A DNA stretch of 37,641 nucleotides. It comes from a virus. Below are positions 17,506-25,927 of this stretch, one piece after another. Every line of letters starts with the position of its first letter. The stretch's first letter is position 1. The stretch covers positions 1-37,641 of the IMG/VR virus record IMGVR_UViG_3300042542_004418; one strand, written 5' to 3'. Made by a program: the position numbers and the translations under genes. The notes under the pieces are model-generated. The model searched no databases. It worked only from the letters and a program-made list of their open reading frames with translations, and had not been told where the DNA came from.

Positions 17506-18382
17506 TGAATCTTTAAAGGTTCAACATTACGATATATCCCATATATTCAATAATCAAAATACTAAAAATGTTGCAAACTCCATATTTAGTTTAGGATTAG
17601 AAAAAAATGTTAATTTAATTGAAGATAAAAAACAATTTAGTATTCATTCTACAGAAATTAAAAAAAATGTTAAAGATGATAAAAGTATTTCATATTTATA
17701 TAATAATGATGGATACAGGTGTGACAACTTTGTTGTTAAAAATAAAAAATCTAGAGCAATTTTTTCTGGATGTTCTGAAACAGAAGGAGTCGGCAATAAC
17801 ATAGAAGACACTTGGTCTTTTTTAACATATCAACAATTATTAAAAAGTAACGATCTTGATGGCTATTTTAATTTAGGTTTGTCTGGATCAGGGCATAATA
17901 GAATTATTAGTAATATCATCAATCATATTAAAATATATGGAAACCCAAATTATATTTTTATTTTATTTCCAAACATTGCAAGGTGGACTGAATGGATTGA
18001 TGATGAAATTGAATATATGAATATTGGTTTAGGTCCTTACCAAACAGATATACTTGATAAAGATTTTACAAGTATTAAAAAACAAAGAGATCTTATGATT
18101 CATTTTATTTCAATTATGAAAATATTTGAATTATTTTGTTATCAAAATAAAATTAAATTATTCTGGTCTACTTGGGAGGCTGCTGACGAAGAAAATTATA
18201 AATTTTTATCAGATCAAAATATTTTTAATAATTTTATTTATATAAATAATTTAAATATAAGGCATTTTATTAAAGGTGAAATTAAAAATAATCAAAATGA
18301 TAGATATTTTTTAGCAAGAGATAACCACCTTGGAACAGGTTTTCATAAATATTTTGCAAATGGATTTATATCAAAAATATAA
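17498..18382 (+). CDS. SGNH/GDSL-like hydrolase or acyltransferase 2
   Basis: 294 aa, paralogue of the proteins at 15127 and 27542. Nucleophile S93 in SGCSETEGVG, then NIEDTWSF, a glycine block NLGLSGSGHN, block III FPN and a C-terminal RDNH. It is closer to the 27542 copy, sharing DGYRCDNF-like and NIEDTW segments. ATG at 17498 overlaps the carbamoyltransferase stop (ATGAGTAA) and has AAAGGGG upstream; an upstream in-frame ATG at 17471 lacks such a site. Confidence 0.75.
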   Translation: MSNESLKVQHYDISHIFNNQNTKNVANSIFSLGLEKNVNLIEDKKQFSIHSTEIKKNVKDDKSISYLYNNDGYRCDNFVVKNKKSRAIFSGCSETEGVGNNIEDTWSFLTYQQLLKSNDLDGYFNLGLSGSGHNRIISNIINHIKIYGNPNYIFILFPNIARWTEWIDDEIEYMNIGLGPYQTDILDKDFTSIKKQRDLMIHFISIMKIFELFCYQNKIKLFWSTWEAADEENYKFLSDQNIFNNFIYINNLNIRHFIKGEIKNNQNDRYFLARDNHLGTGFHKYFANGFISKI

Positions 18383-18407
18383 ACTATAGTAGATAGGGAT
18401 TTATATA

Positions 18408-18590
18408 ATGCCAAGATATGATTTTAAATGTGACAACTGCAATACTATTATTGAACTATTCCTTAATATTAACGATGATCATGATTTAAAATGTAAAAAA
18501 TGTAATTATAAATTAAATAAAATTTATACACCAACATCAATAATATTTAATGGTGGTGGATTTTATAAAACAGAAAATAGGAACAAATAA
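18408..18590 (+). CDS. FmdB-like zinc-ribbon protein
   Basis: 60 aa. Starts MPRYDFKCDNC like the FmdB family, with a second CxxC (CKKC) about 20 residues later, completing a zinc ribbon, and ends in a glycine-rich GGGFYKTE typical of the family. Such small proteins are common in phages and bacteria, with a proposed regulatory role that is not established. Confidence 0.85.
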   Translation: MPRYDFKCDNCNTIIELFLNINDDHDLKCKKCNYKLNKIYTPTSIIFNGGGFYKTENRNK

Positions 18591-18592
18591 AT

Positions 18593-19135
18593 ATGCTTAA
18601 TGAAACATGTCAATTTTTTGATCCCATGATGATTTTACCTGTAAAAGAAAAAGATTTTGAATCCTATGAAGAGTATAAAGGGTCATTAAATACTGCTTGT
18701 GTAGCAAAAGCATATGTTTATATAGAAGGCGTTCATGGAAAAATATTTTTATGCGATTTTCATTATTTTTATAAAAAAGATATAATAACAAAAAGAAATC
18801 CAAAATTATGGCCAGAAGTTATAAAAATTTTAATAGAAAATTTAGAAGATATTAAAAGTGAATTTGCACCCACTGACGGAATACAAGAAATACCTAATGA
18901 TAAAAAATGTTGGTGTAGCAAGCAAGCCTATGTATCAATAATGGATAAAAGGGTGATGGATGAAATCATAAGAAAAAAATATACTATCTACATGTGTAAT
19001 TTTCATTATAGAAAGTCATATTATAGGCATTTATCTAATAATATTCCGCTAGAAAAATACTATATTATTCGTGATGAAAGGCATAGGTCTAATTTAGGAA
19101 TTAACGAAGAATTTGAACAGTTGACAATTTTGTAA
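18593..19135 (+). CDS. Cys/His-rich protein with two DUF7455-like halves
   Basis: 180 aa. Two segments resemble the small zinc protein that follows at 19156: residues about 35-60 (ACVAKAYVYIEG...LCDFHY) and about 103-140 (CWCSKQAYVSIM...MCNFHY). Each has an N-terminal cysteine or CxC, a beta hairpin and a Cys-x-x-His, as in the zinc fold of DUF7455. The first half has lost one cysteine. Probably arose by duplication and divergence of that gene; function unknown. Confidence 0.7.
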   Translation: MLNETCQFFDPMMILPVKEKDFESYEEYKGSLNTACVAKAYVYIEGVHGKIFLCDFHYFYKKDIITKRNPKLWPEVIKILIENLEDIKSEFAPTDGIQEIPNDKKCWCSKQAYVSIMDKRVMDEIIRKKYTIYMCNFHYRKSYYRHLSNNIPLEKYYIIRDERHRSNLGINEEFEQLTIL

Positions 19136-19149
19136 TAACTGTGTATAAT
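19121..19149 (+). promoter_or_regulatory. Consensus sigma70 promoter
   Basis: TTGACA (19121-19126), a 17-base spacer and TATAAT (19144-19149): a full match to the consensus. Six bases separate the -10 box from ATG at 19156, so the message is leaderless. The -35 lies inside the end of the upstream gene. Confidence 0.9.
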
Positions 19150-19155
19150 TATGAT

Positions 19156-19374
19156 ATGAATCAAACAATTGCGTTATCAAATTCTCAAGATATTTTAACA
19201 GTTCAAGACAGATGTGATACATGTGGCGCTAGAGCGCTAGTTTTGGTTAAGGGAGTAAGCGGTTCACTCATGTTTTGTGGTCATCATTATAATAAAATTA
19301 TGGATAATGCTGTTGGGTATGACAAAATGATGAAATTTGCTTATGAAATAATAGACAATAGAGAAAAAAAATGA
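19156..19374 (+). CDS. DUF7455-type zinc protein
   Basis: 72 aa. CDTCGARALVLV...SGSLMFCGHHYN is the signature of the small actinobacterial/actinophage DUF7455 family: CxxC and CxHH zinc ligands around a beta hairpin. The frame is open to a GTG 15 bases further upstream, but that codon overlaps the -10 box, so ATG at 19156 is the real start. The promoter matches the consensus exactly, so this should be among the most highly transcribed genes here. Overlaps the next gene by ATGA. Confidence 0.88.
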   Translation: MNQTIALSNSQDILTVQDRCDTCGARALVLVKGVSGSLMFCGHHYNKIMDNAVGYDKMMKFAYEIIDNREKK

Positions 19375-20435
19375 GTCATAACGATAAAATTTTTGTTTCT
19401 ATTGCTGCTCTAGAAGACCCTGGGATAATAGATACAATTAAAGATTGTTTAAAAAAAGCAAAAAAACCAGAAAATATTATTTTTGGAATTGCTTTAACTT
19501 ATGAAACAGAACCAAATTTAGATTTTATTCAAAATCAGTCTAGAATTATAAGAACTCCTATGCCAGATTATAATAATCAAATTGGAATGGGAATTATTGA
19601 AATTAGAAATGCTATTAAAAGGTTGCATAAAGATGAAACATATTTTTTACAAATTGACGCTCATGCAAATTTTGAAAAAAACTGGGATGATATTTTAATT
19701 CATGATATTAATGAGATGGATGATAAGACTGTAATTTCAAAACAAATATCAGAATTAGAAAATAAAGAAAATCATATTACTCAGTTTAGATTAATTCCTG
19801 AAACTCCCGTATTAACTGGTAGCACTGTCGTTAATTTAGATAAAATACAAAAAAAACTAATTAATGAAAATTATTTTTTAAACCATTATATTTCTTGTAA
19901 TTTTATTTTTGCCAAAGCAAAATGGTTATATGAAGTCCCAATGGTTACTTATCATAGATATCCGTACGAAGAACAAGAGCATACCATTATTTCATATTGT
20001 TATGGATATAATGCAGTTTCTCCTCTTAGAAAAAGACAGGTAGTTTTTGCAGGAACCGATCCAAAATATCATTTTCCAAGAAGTGAAAAATGGTGGAGAA
20101 TTAATAAGATAAATCCAGATGACGAATCAACTTGGCAATATGATAGGCTTTGGATTTCTGATAACGACGAAATGAGAACAGAGGTAGAACAACTAATGCT
20201 AACTGGTAAAAATAAATATATGAGTATTGAAAATACTGCTCGTAATATTATAGATTTTTATACTGATATAGGATTAGCAGAAGAATATAAACAAATGTTC
20301 TCTTTGCTTAAAGGAGGAAATACGCCATCACACTTTAGGGTAAGAGGAGATCACACTAAAGATGAACTAGTGGCGTATAGATTAAAAAAAATAGATAAAT
20401 ACCATGGAGGAGATTTACAAAATGAAGGATTCTAA
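19371..20435 (+). CDS. GlcNAc-transferase-like glycosyltransferase (GT60 type)
   Basis: 354 aa. KIFVSIAALEDPGIIDTI and a Lys/Asn spacer before FGIALTYE match the start of the bacterial relatives of Skp1 GlcNAc-transferases. YFLQIDAHANFEKNWD is the donor/metal site (DxH form), and FIFAKAKWLYEVPM with YPYEEQEHTIISY is the conserved late segment. It would add a sugar to a protein or glycan in the cytoplasm. The start overlaps the DUF7455 stop and the end overlaps the DUF2061 gene. Confidence 0.85.
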   Translation: MSHNDKIFVSIAALEDPGIIDTIKDCLKKAKKPENIIFGIALTYETEPNLDFIQNQSRIIRTPMPDYNNQIGMGIIEIRNAIKRLHKDETYFLQIDAHANFEKNWDDILIHDINEMDDKTVISKQISELENKENHITQFRLIPETPVLTGSTVVNLDKIQKKLINENYFLNHYISCNFIFAKAKWLYEVPMVTYHRYPYEEQEHTIISYCYGYNAVSPLRKRQVVFAGTDPKYHFPRSEKWWRINKINPDDESTWQYDRLWISDNDEMRTEVEQLMLTGKNKYMSIENTARNIIDFYTDIGLAEEYKQMFSLLKGGNTPSHFRVRGDHTKDELVAYRLKKIDKYHGGDLQNEGF

Positions 20436-20643
20436 TAAAAAAAGTTTAATAAAAACACTAAGTTGGGAAACATTTCACCTTGTAGGTGTTGCTGGAATTA
20501 TATCTTTGGTAACATGGAGATTAACTGGTGAGGTAGATTATGAGTATGCAAGTTTAGGAGCGCTTGCTTATATAGTTTGGGAAGCAATTGGATATTATGC
20601 TCATGAAAGAGTTTGGGCTAAATTTGGAAGGAAGGTAAAATAA
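20422..20643 (+). CDS. DUF2061-like membrane protein
   Basis: 73 codons. KTLSWETFHLVGVAGIISL begins the first membrane helix, and a second spans the YASLGALAYIVWEAIGYYAHERVW region; this combination is typical of DUF2061 proteins. GGAGGAG lies upstream of ATG 20422, which is preferred over an in-frame ATG at 20404. Function unknown. It overlaps the genes on both sides. Confidence 0.8.
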   Translation: MKDSNKKSLIKTLSWETFHLVGVAGIISLVTWRLTGEVDYEYASLGALAYIVWEAIGYYAHERVWAKFGRKVK

Positions 20644-21029
20644 TGTATGAATATTATACAAAAATTGATAAGGTTGTTGATGGCGATACCGTTGACGTTT
20701 TTATTGATCTTGGATTCAGCGTTTGGCACAAAGAGCGCATTCGTCTTGCAGGAATTGATACAGCAGAAAAAAATACTCCATTAGGCAAAGCGCTTAAAAC
20801 ATTTTTAATTGCTAACCTTGAGGGCAAAACAATTAAATTACAAGTCAGCAAACCAGATAAATATGGCAGATATCTTGGTAAAATATTTTTAACCAAAACC
20901 TCTGTTGAAAGCGTCAATGATCAACTTATCAAAAATGGTTTGGCAAAATCATATGATGGACAGTCTAAAGTAGGACTTTGGACAGAACAAGAATTATCAA
21001 AAACAACTATTGATTTAAAACTAGTATAG
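20643..21029 (+). CDS. Staphylococcal nuclease-like endonuclease
   Basis: 128-aa SNase (thermonuclease) domain with no signal peptide. VVDGDTVDV, RIRLAGIDTAE (R34, D39, E42) and KYGRYLGK (R76) give the calcium and phosphate site residues in order. Intracellular location suggests a role in phage or host DNA/RNA metabolism rather than secretion. The ATG overlaps the previous stop (TAATG). Confidence 0.9.
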   Translation: MYEYYTKIDKVVDGDTVDVFIDLGFSVWHKERIRLAGIDTAEKNTPLGKALKTFLIANLEGKTIKLQVSKPDKYGRYLGKIFLTKTSVESVNDQLIKNGLAKSYDGQSKVGLWTEQELSKTTIDLKLV

Positions 21030-21037
21030 GAGAAATA

Positions 21038-21367
21038 GTGGAAATCGAAGATCAGATTATTCTTGAATTAGTTGAAAAGGGTGCCTTAGAAATCATGGGC
21101 ACAGACAAAGAAACTGGTGAGATTATTTATAAGGTTACAGATAAAATGAAAGAAGTTAACCCTTTGTTATTTGAAGAGCATCAAAACCATGTTCATGATG
21201 AAACTATGTTTTTATGGGAAACAGGATTTTTAAATATAGACGTTACAGAAGCCAATCCAATAGTTAAACTAACCCCAAAAGCATTTAATCCAGAGGCAGT
21301 TGCTGGGCTTCCTCTTTTAAAACGCCTAGCCCTAGAAGATATTAAGTCAATACTTATTAAAAAGTGA
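21038..21367 (+). CDS. Unknown phage protein
   Basis: 109 aa, acidic, GTG start after AGGAG. The N-terminus (IILELVEKGALEIMGTDKETGEIIYKVT) reads like a winged-helix or small beta segment; the rest, around HNHVHDETMFLWETGFLNID, is a pattern I associate with phage structural-region proteins. It is followed by a conserved phage protein with its own promoter. No firm function. Confidence 0.7.
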   Translation: MEIEDQIILELVEKGALEIMGTDKETGEIIYKVTDKMKEVNPLLFEEHQNHVHDETMFLWETGFLNIDVTEANPIVKLTPKAFNPEAVAGLPLLKRLALEDIKSILIKK

Positions 21368-21373
21368 TATACT
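21365..21373 (+). promoter_or_regulatory. Extended -10 promoter, leaderless
   Basis: TGA followed by TATACT, then six bases and the ATG at 21380. It overlaps the stop codon of the upstream gene. No convincing -35 is present, as expected for an extended -10. Confidence 0.75.
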
Positions 21374-21379
21374 ATTAAT

Positions 21380-22396
21380 ATGCCATATCATGTAGGTGCT
21401 AAAGGTTCGTATGGGTGTTCAGGATACCCTGCTTTAAAAGACACAGGTGAGGTTATGGGGTGCCATAAAACTCGTGCTAAGGCTTCTGCTCAGATTTACG
21501 CTATTAACGTCTCTGAAGGCAATATAGGCAAGGCTATGCCAGATTTAAAAGAAGGCGACTGGGCTCTTACTTCACATGGCAAAGAAGATGAATTTCATAT
21601 TGGTCAAGTTGTACATGTAATGAGAGAAGGAATGCTTGGCGTTCCTGGTGGTGAATATACATTAGAAGCAAGTGCAGAAAATCCAGCAGTGTTGATTCAA
21701 TTATATGAGCAAGATGAAGAAGGATATTGGGAAGCAACAAGAGAATATTCTGCATGTATGATGTCTTTAATGATTCAAATTGAACCATTGCCACAAGAGC
21801 CAAAATTAGAAGATATGGATAAAGTTGATGGCTGCTGTCCAGAAGAAAACATTGAAAAGAAAGCACCATGTTGGGATGGATACGTTCAGCGTGGAATGAA
21901 AACTAAGAATGGTAAAAAAGTTCCAAATTGTGTTCCAGCACAAAAAGCAGAAGACCTTTGGGAAGATGATGATACTGTTACATATGAAACAGATGATGTG
22001 TCAAAAGCAGAAGGATATTCTCCTCCAGCAGGAGCAAGAGCAGCAGCACGTAAAGCAATTAAATTTAAGGAAGATGGAAAAGCAAAAGGCGCTGGAACAT
22101 CGGTTGGTTGGACTAGAGCAGGACAGTTAGCAAGAGGAGAAACTCTTTCTTTAGATACTGTTAAAAGAATGTATTCTTATTTTTCTCGTCATGAAGTTGA
22201 TAAAAAGGGTAAAGATTGGGGAAATCAGGCAAATCCATCTAATGGTTATATTATGTGGCTTGCTTGGGGAGGAGACGCAGGATTTTCCTGGTCTCGTAGA
22301 ATTGTAAATGCAGAAAAAGATAAAGCATTATTTGCAGATTTTGGTAAAAAAGTAACACAATCTGAAAGACTTACAGAAATTTTTAATTGGAGATAA
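21380..22396 (+). CDS. Conserved multidomain phage protein
   Basis: 338 aa, at least three segments. Residues 1-45: small fold with GSYGCSGYPALKDTGEVMGCHKT. Residues about 54-130: a beta-rich domain. About 150-195: acidic linker with CWDGYVQRGMKTKNGKKVPNC, a motif common in phage virion-associated proteins. About 212-338: a conserved domain ARAAARKAIKFKEDGKAKG, GWTRAGQLARGETLS and WLAWGGDAGFSWSRR, known from phage structural or prohead-protease-associated proteins. Likely virion-associated or maturation factor; no catalytic residues assigned. Confidence 0.75.
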   Translation: MPYHVGAKGSYGCSGYPALKDTGEVMGCHKTRAKASAQIYAINVSEGNIGKAMPDLKEGDWALTSHGKEDEFHIGQVVHVMREGMLGVPGGEYTLEASAENPAVLIQLYEQDEEGYWEATREYSACMMSLMIQIEPLPQEPKLEDMDKVDGCCPEENIEKKAPCWDGYVQRGMKTKNGKKVPNCVPAQKAEDLWEDDDTVTYETDDVSKAEGYSPPAGARAAARKAIKFKEDGKAKGAGTSVGWTRAGQLARGETLSLDTVKRMYSYFSRHEVDKKGKDWGNQANPSNGYIMWLAWGGDAGFSWSRRIVNAEKDKALFADFGKKVTQSERLTEIFNWR

Positions 22397-22397
22397 A

Positions 22398-22562
22398 ATG
22401 TCGTCTGGTCAATATAAAAGGCATGATGGTTTTAATCAAATGCAAATAAAAAATGGATATATTGCACATGTTAGAAAAGATGGAACTATTAAACAATACT
22501 ATAATAGAAAAACAATGGCTCCAGTTTCAAAAGCAATCGCAGAACAATTAAATAGTAAATAG
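22398..22562 (+). CDS. Small basic unknown protein
   Basis: 54 aa: contains NGYIAHVRKDGTIKQYYNR, a short beta-hairpin-like segment seen in small phage proteins, and an overall positive charge. GGAG precedes the ATG and overlaps the previous stop region. Function unknown. Confidence 0.65.
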   Translation: MSSGQYKRHDGFNQMQIKNGYIAHVRKDGTIKQYYNRKTMAPVSKAIAEQLNSK

Positions 22563-22571
22563 GGGTTAAAG

Positions 22572-23159
22572 ATGACTCCAATTAATTTAGACAGCATAGT
22601 TAATGCAAAAAAAAATAATATTATTTATTTACATAAAAATGCTTTTAAAAATATATTAACCTGGAAAGATTTTTATAATATTTTTAAAGAATCCTATAGT
22701 CATAATCAAACTAATTTTGGCTCTTTTGCAACTGTTACCATAGATACTTCTGAAAGATATACCAATCTTTATGATAGTTTTATTGATTATATTTCTACAA
22801 TTCATCCAGGTAAAAAAATAGGGGCCATGTCAATTATTCATTTTATTACCAGAAATGATAACAGTTTATTAGATGAAGATGGTCAAAAATTTATGAATGA
22901 TTTTTTAAAATTAAATCCAAATAAAGTTCCAAGCCCTTTGCCACCAAAAGAAGATTTTGCTCCTACTATTCACTCAGATCCAGTTGATGGATTTTTTATT
23001 CAATTTCAAGGCTCTACATTATGGAAAATATATTATGATTCCATTACAGAAGAATATATATTAAATTCAGGAGACATGATTTTTATACCAAAAAAAATAA
23101 ATCATAGTGTAGAATCTTTATGTCCACGTAATGCTGTTTCTATTTCTTTTACAGATTAA
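22572..23159 (+). CDS. Cupin/JmjC-like 2OG-Fe(II) oxygenase 1
   Basis: 195 aa. Iron ligands H134 and D136 (IHSDPVDG) and H178 (KINHSVES), with QFQGSTLWKIYY and LNSGDMIFIP between, which is the cupin_8/JmjC core. It may hydroxylate a protein or metabolite. The start has a purine-rich tract (AGGGG) upstream. Related in design to the protein at 32487. Confidence 0.75.
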   Translation: MTPINLDSIVNAKKNNIIYLHKNAFKNILTWKDFYNIFKESYSHNQTNFGSFATVTIDTSERYTNLYDSFIDYISTIHPGKKIGAMSIIHFITRNDNSLLDEDGQKFMNDFLKLNPNKVPSPLPPKEDFAPTIHSDPVDGFFIQFQGSTLWKIYYDSITEEYILNSGDMIFIPKKINHSVESLCPRNAVSISFTD

Positions 23160-23168
23160 GGAGAAATT

Positions 23169-23645
23169 ATGGATATTCTTATAATTCCTTTAATAATTCT
23201 TAATATTGGCTTGACATTAATCTTAGGTTGTTATATACTATATATGTTGTCAAAAATACTTAAAAAAGGCAAGAGTAGTAAAATGTCTAAATATATGTTG
23301 AAATATAGACAGAGTACGCTACATTTGAATTTAAAAGAATTTTTGCCAACAAATGAACAACTAAAAAGATTTGCTAAGGCTATGAGAAATCATCCAGCAC
23401 AGTCGAGGCAAACTTATAGTCAAGAACGAATTAAAGTTGTAGTTGTTGATCAAACTGCTTATTGGGTACAAGATAATAAGTTTTATCAAACAAATATAAC
23501 TGAAGACGGAGAAATTGATTCTGCAAATGCAACTGTTGTTGATACAACTAATTTGTCTTCGGAAGGTCTTGACAAACTTTTAAAAATATTGGATGACTTA
23601 AAGAGCGGAGAAGGCTATGATGATAGCAATTCAGGGAACTCCTGA
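23169..23645 (+). CDS. Single-span membrane protein
   Basis: 158 aa with one N-terminal membrane helix (about 3-27), then a basic cytoplasmic part with a beta-type segment RIKVVVVDQTAYWVQDNKFY, and an acidic, Ser/Asn-rich tail. I recall similar unnamed proteins in other phages. Its end overlaps the next gene by 29 bases. AAGGAG precedes the ATG. Confidence 0.7.
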   Translation: MDILIIPLIILNIGLTLILGCYILYMLSKILKKGKSSKMSKYMLKYRQSTLHLNLKEFLPTNEQLKRFAKAMRNHPAQSRQTYSQERIKVVVVDQTAYWVQDNKFYQTNITEDGEIDSANATVVDTTNLSSEGLDKLLKILDDLKSGEGYDDSNSGNS

Positions 23646-23967
23646 CTTTAAAGATTATAATATCTTTTTACGTGCTATGGGTGTTGCTCTTTCTGCTATT
23701 AAAGAAGAAGACCCATACTTTTATTTATATACAGCAGGACCAGCAAATATAAATAATTTTGTGTTAGAGTTTTCTAATTTGTCTGAACGTGGCATGAAAT
23801 CTAGAGGTAAAAAAATTAAATTTTATAAGGTTGCTCCAAAATGGATTGAAGAAAACTTAAATGAATTTAATTATTTTGCTTTTTTATGCTCCCCAGATCA
23901 ACATGCATCACCCTTGGCAAAAAAAGCAGAATCTTTTGGAATAGAATTGGGCATATTTAAATATTAG
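23617..23967 (+). CDS. Unknown Rossmann-like protein (possible SLOG-type)
   Basis: 116 aa. Alternating strands and helices with AIQGTPDFKDYNIFLRAM at the N-terminus and YTAGPANINNF in the middle, suggestive of a small nucleotide-binding SLOG/YspA-type fold; the C-terminus has AFLCSPDQHASPLAKKAESF. Two consecutive ATG codons (23617, 23620) could start it. The family assignment is a guess from the pattern. Confidence 0.6.
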   Translation: MMIAIQGTPDFKDYNIFLRAMGVALSAIKEEDPYFYLYTAGPANINNFVLEFSNLSERGMKSRGKKIKFYKVAPKWIEENLNEFNYFAFLCSPDQHASPLAKKAESFGIELGIFKY

Positions 23968-23974
23968 GAGAAAT

Positions 23975-24190
23975 ATGTTAATAACAAAATTAAAAGAAGC
24001 AGAAAAAATTGTAGATCAATTTAAAGATTTACATTGGGAAGGTTGGGATATAGTTTCTATAGAATATAATCCTGATGGATATACCAATAAATTTGGAGTA
24101 TTTGTAAATAATAAATGGGCAATTAAAAAAATATATTCTGTCAATCGAGATGGATGGAAAATTCCAAACAAATATAAGGTGGTGCAATAA
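23975..24190 (+). CDS. Small unknown protein
   Basis: 71 aa, with an N-terminal helix then a beta-rich, aromatic part (WEGWDIVSIEYNPDGYTNKF). AGGAG precedes the ATG, and the stop overlaps the next start (TAATG). No recognised family. Confidence 0.65.
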   Translation: MLITKLKEAEKIVDQFKDLHWEGWDIVSIEYNPDGYTNKFGVFVNNKWAIKKIYSVNRDGWKIPNKYKVVQ

Positions 24191-24930
24191 TGGAAGAAAT
24201 AAATTGGTCTGAATATAAAAAATATTTTGCTAGATTAGGATCAAATAAAAATAATATAGTATTGATTAATAATTTTATTGAAGAAAAAGATTTAAAAATT
24301 ATTAATGAATATTTAAAAACTCATGAAAATGATGAAGAATTTATGGGAGGAAAAGACATCAGAGAAGATCAAGTAAAACAAGAAAACTCTGAAGTATATG
24401 ATTTATTAGTTAAATATGAAGAAAAAGTCTTTCAAGAGGCAAAAAAATTATTTACTGATACCTATGGAATTCCTCTTAAAAGAAAAGCAGTAAATTCGAC
24501 ACATTTTGTAAAATGGGTTCCAGGAATGAAATCTAAACTTCATTGTGACTGTGAAAAACCAGACGGCAGTCCAGCGCTTGCTGCAGAATTTTTTAGATAT
24601 AATGTTTCAGTTTTAATGTATCCAAATGAAGATTATACTGGTGGAGAAATTACATTTCCTGATTACGATATAGTAATTAAACCAAAATCAGGAGATATGA
24701 TATTATTTCCAGGAAATGGAGAATATAAACATACCGTAGAACTTGTTACCGAGGGCACTAGATATACAATGCCAAGTTGGTATACCTATGACATAGAAAC
24801 AAAAGTGGAGCATAAAGAGTGGTCATATAAAGATTCAGTTCAATTATGGCCAGAAGAACAAAATCAAGATCCCGTCGGCAACTTAAGTAGAGATAGGTTT
24901 TTAAATGAAAAATCAAAAATGGAAAACTGA
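24190..24930 (+). CDS. 2OG-Fe(II) oxygenase (prolyl-4-hydroxylase type) 3
   Basis: 246 aa. H118 and D120 (LHCDCE), H181 (YKHTV) and R191 (TRYTMP) form the iron and 2-oxoglutarate sites; TGGEITFP lies between. Its last 26 bases overlap the WhiB-like gene. Same family as 13687 and 14487 but with a longer N-terminal helical part (about 1-100). Confidence 0.88.
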   Translation: MEEINWSEYKKYFARLGSNKNNIVLINNFIEEKDLKIINEYLKTHENDEEFMGGKDIREDQVKQENSEVYDLLVKYEEKVFQEAKKLFTDTYGIPLKRKAVNSTHFVKWVPGMKSKLHCDCEKPDGSPALAAEFFRYNVSVLMYPNEDYTGGEITFPDYDIVIKPKSGDMILFPGNGEYKHTVELVTEGTRYTMPSWYTYDIETKVEHKEWSYKDSVQLWPEEQNQDPVGNLSRDRFLNEKSKMEN

Positions 24931-25204
24931 AGGTTTATGCATAGATTATGACACTGACTTTTTCTTTGATAAATACGAAGAAGGTAGTGTTGACTTTAAA
25001 ACAAATATAGATCAATTTTGTTTAAAATGTCCAGTAATGAAAACATGTTTTGCTAATGGAGTTTCTGGAAAAGAGTTTGGTGTTTGGGGTGGAATTTATT
25101 TAGAGTTTGGTGAACCTTCTAAAGAATTTAATTCTCATAAATCTAAAGAAAATTGGGCTGTTCACTGGAAGGCTTTAACATTAGATAATGAAAACGTTAT
25201 TTAA
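24905..25204 (+). CDS. WhiB-like Fe-S transcription factor
   Basis: 99 aa. The four WhiB cysteines are C12, C39, C42 and C48 (LCIDYDTDFFF; CLKCPVMKTC), followed by the FGVWGG turn that contacts sigma factor. WhiB proteins are confined to actinobacteria and their phages and bind the primary sigma factor region 4 to change transcription or, in phages, superinfection behaviour. The acidic second half and weakly basic tail differ from host WhiBs, which usually end with a basic DNA-binding segment. Overlaps the upstream oxygenase. Confidence 0.92.
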   Translation: MKNQKWKTEGLCIDYDTDFFFDKYEEGSVDFKTNIDQFCLKCPVMKTCFANGVSGKEFGVWGGIYLEFGEPSKEFNSHKSKENWAVHWKALTLDNENVI

Positions 25205-25216
25205 TTTAAAAAAATA

Positions 25217-25447
25217 ATGTATACAGAATCAATGCGTAGGGCTTTTAAATCAATACATGCTCCAAAAAATTTTAGCGTAGAGTTAATAGATAATGATAGT
25301 TTTATTACTATTCGTGCAGATGAAATAGCCTTTACAAAATTAGGCCATGATGATAAAATAGAAGCAGTGAAATATATGATAAAAGTAAAAAAAGCATTAG
25401 AGGATCAGGGAGCAATCGTGTTATTAACAAGAAAGGCTATAAAATAA
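25217..25447 (+). CDS. Small unknown protein
   Basis: 76 aa. A beta-type N-terminal half (FSVELIDNDSFITIRADE) and a C-terminal helix with an EAVKYMIKVKKALEDQGAIV segment. The ATG is only 12 bases after the WhiB stop, without a clear ribosome site. The stop overlaps the next start. Function unknown. Confidence 0.65.
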   Translation: MYTESMRRAFKSIHAPKNFSVELIDNDSFITIRADEIAFTKLGHDDKIEAVKYMIKVKKALEDQGAIVLLTRKAIK

Positions 25448-25923
25448 TGCAAACATTTTTACCATCTACAAATTTTACTTGGGCTGCACAAATGTTAGAT
25501 TCTAAAAGATTAAACAAGCAAATTCTTGAAGGATATCAAATATTAAATGTCTTATCTGGCCAGTCACCTACTGGTGGTTGGAAAAATCATCCTGCCGTAT
25601 TGATGTGGAAAAATCATGAAGGATATTTGCTAACTTATTTAAAGTATATGATTAAAGAAGCCAAAGTTCGTGGAATTAAAACAGATAAAAATGAAGCCAA
25701 TATTAATAATTTAGTTAAAAAAGTTGGAAGCAGTTGGAATTATAGAGCACCTAAATGGTTCTATGATGACCTATCTTCAATGCGTATAGTAACTACACAT
25801 AGGGCAAATCTGTTTAATAAAGATCCACTCTATTATGCAAAATTTCAATATGCAACTACAAGTCCATATAATAATCCATGTTGTTCAACTTGTAAATATT
25901 ATTGGGTAACCCATACAAATTAA
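25447..25923 (+). CDS. Pyrimidine-dimer DNA glycosylase-like protein
   Basis: 158 aa. MQTFLPSTNF, LDSKRLNKQILEGYQIL and GWKNHPAVLMWKNHEGYL match the MSMEG_6728-type branch of the T4 endonuclease V-related (Pyr_excise) family. Enzymes of this type cut DNA at UV-induced dimers. A Cys-rich C-terminus (NPCCSTCKYYW) could bind zinc. UV repair would suit a phage of sunlit water, which is inference. Convergent with the next gene. Confidence 0.8.
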   Translation: MQTFLPSTNFTWAAQMLDSKRLNKQILEGYQILNVLSGQSPTGGWKNHPAVLMWKNHEGYLLTYLKYMIKEAKVRGIKTDKNEANINNLVKKVGSSWNYRAPKWFYDDLSSMRIVTTHRANLFNKDPLYYAKFQYATTSPYNNPCCSTCKYYWVTHTN

Positions 25924-25927
25924 TAAA

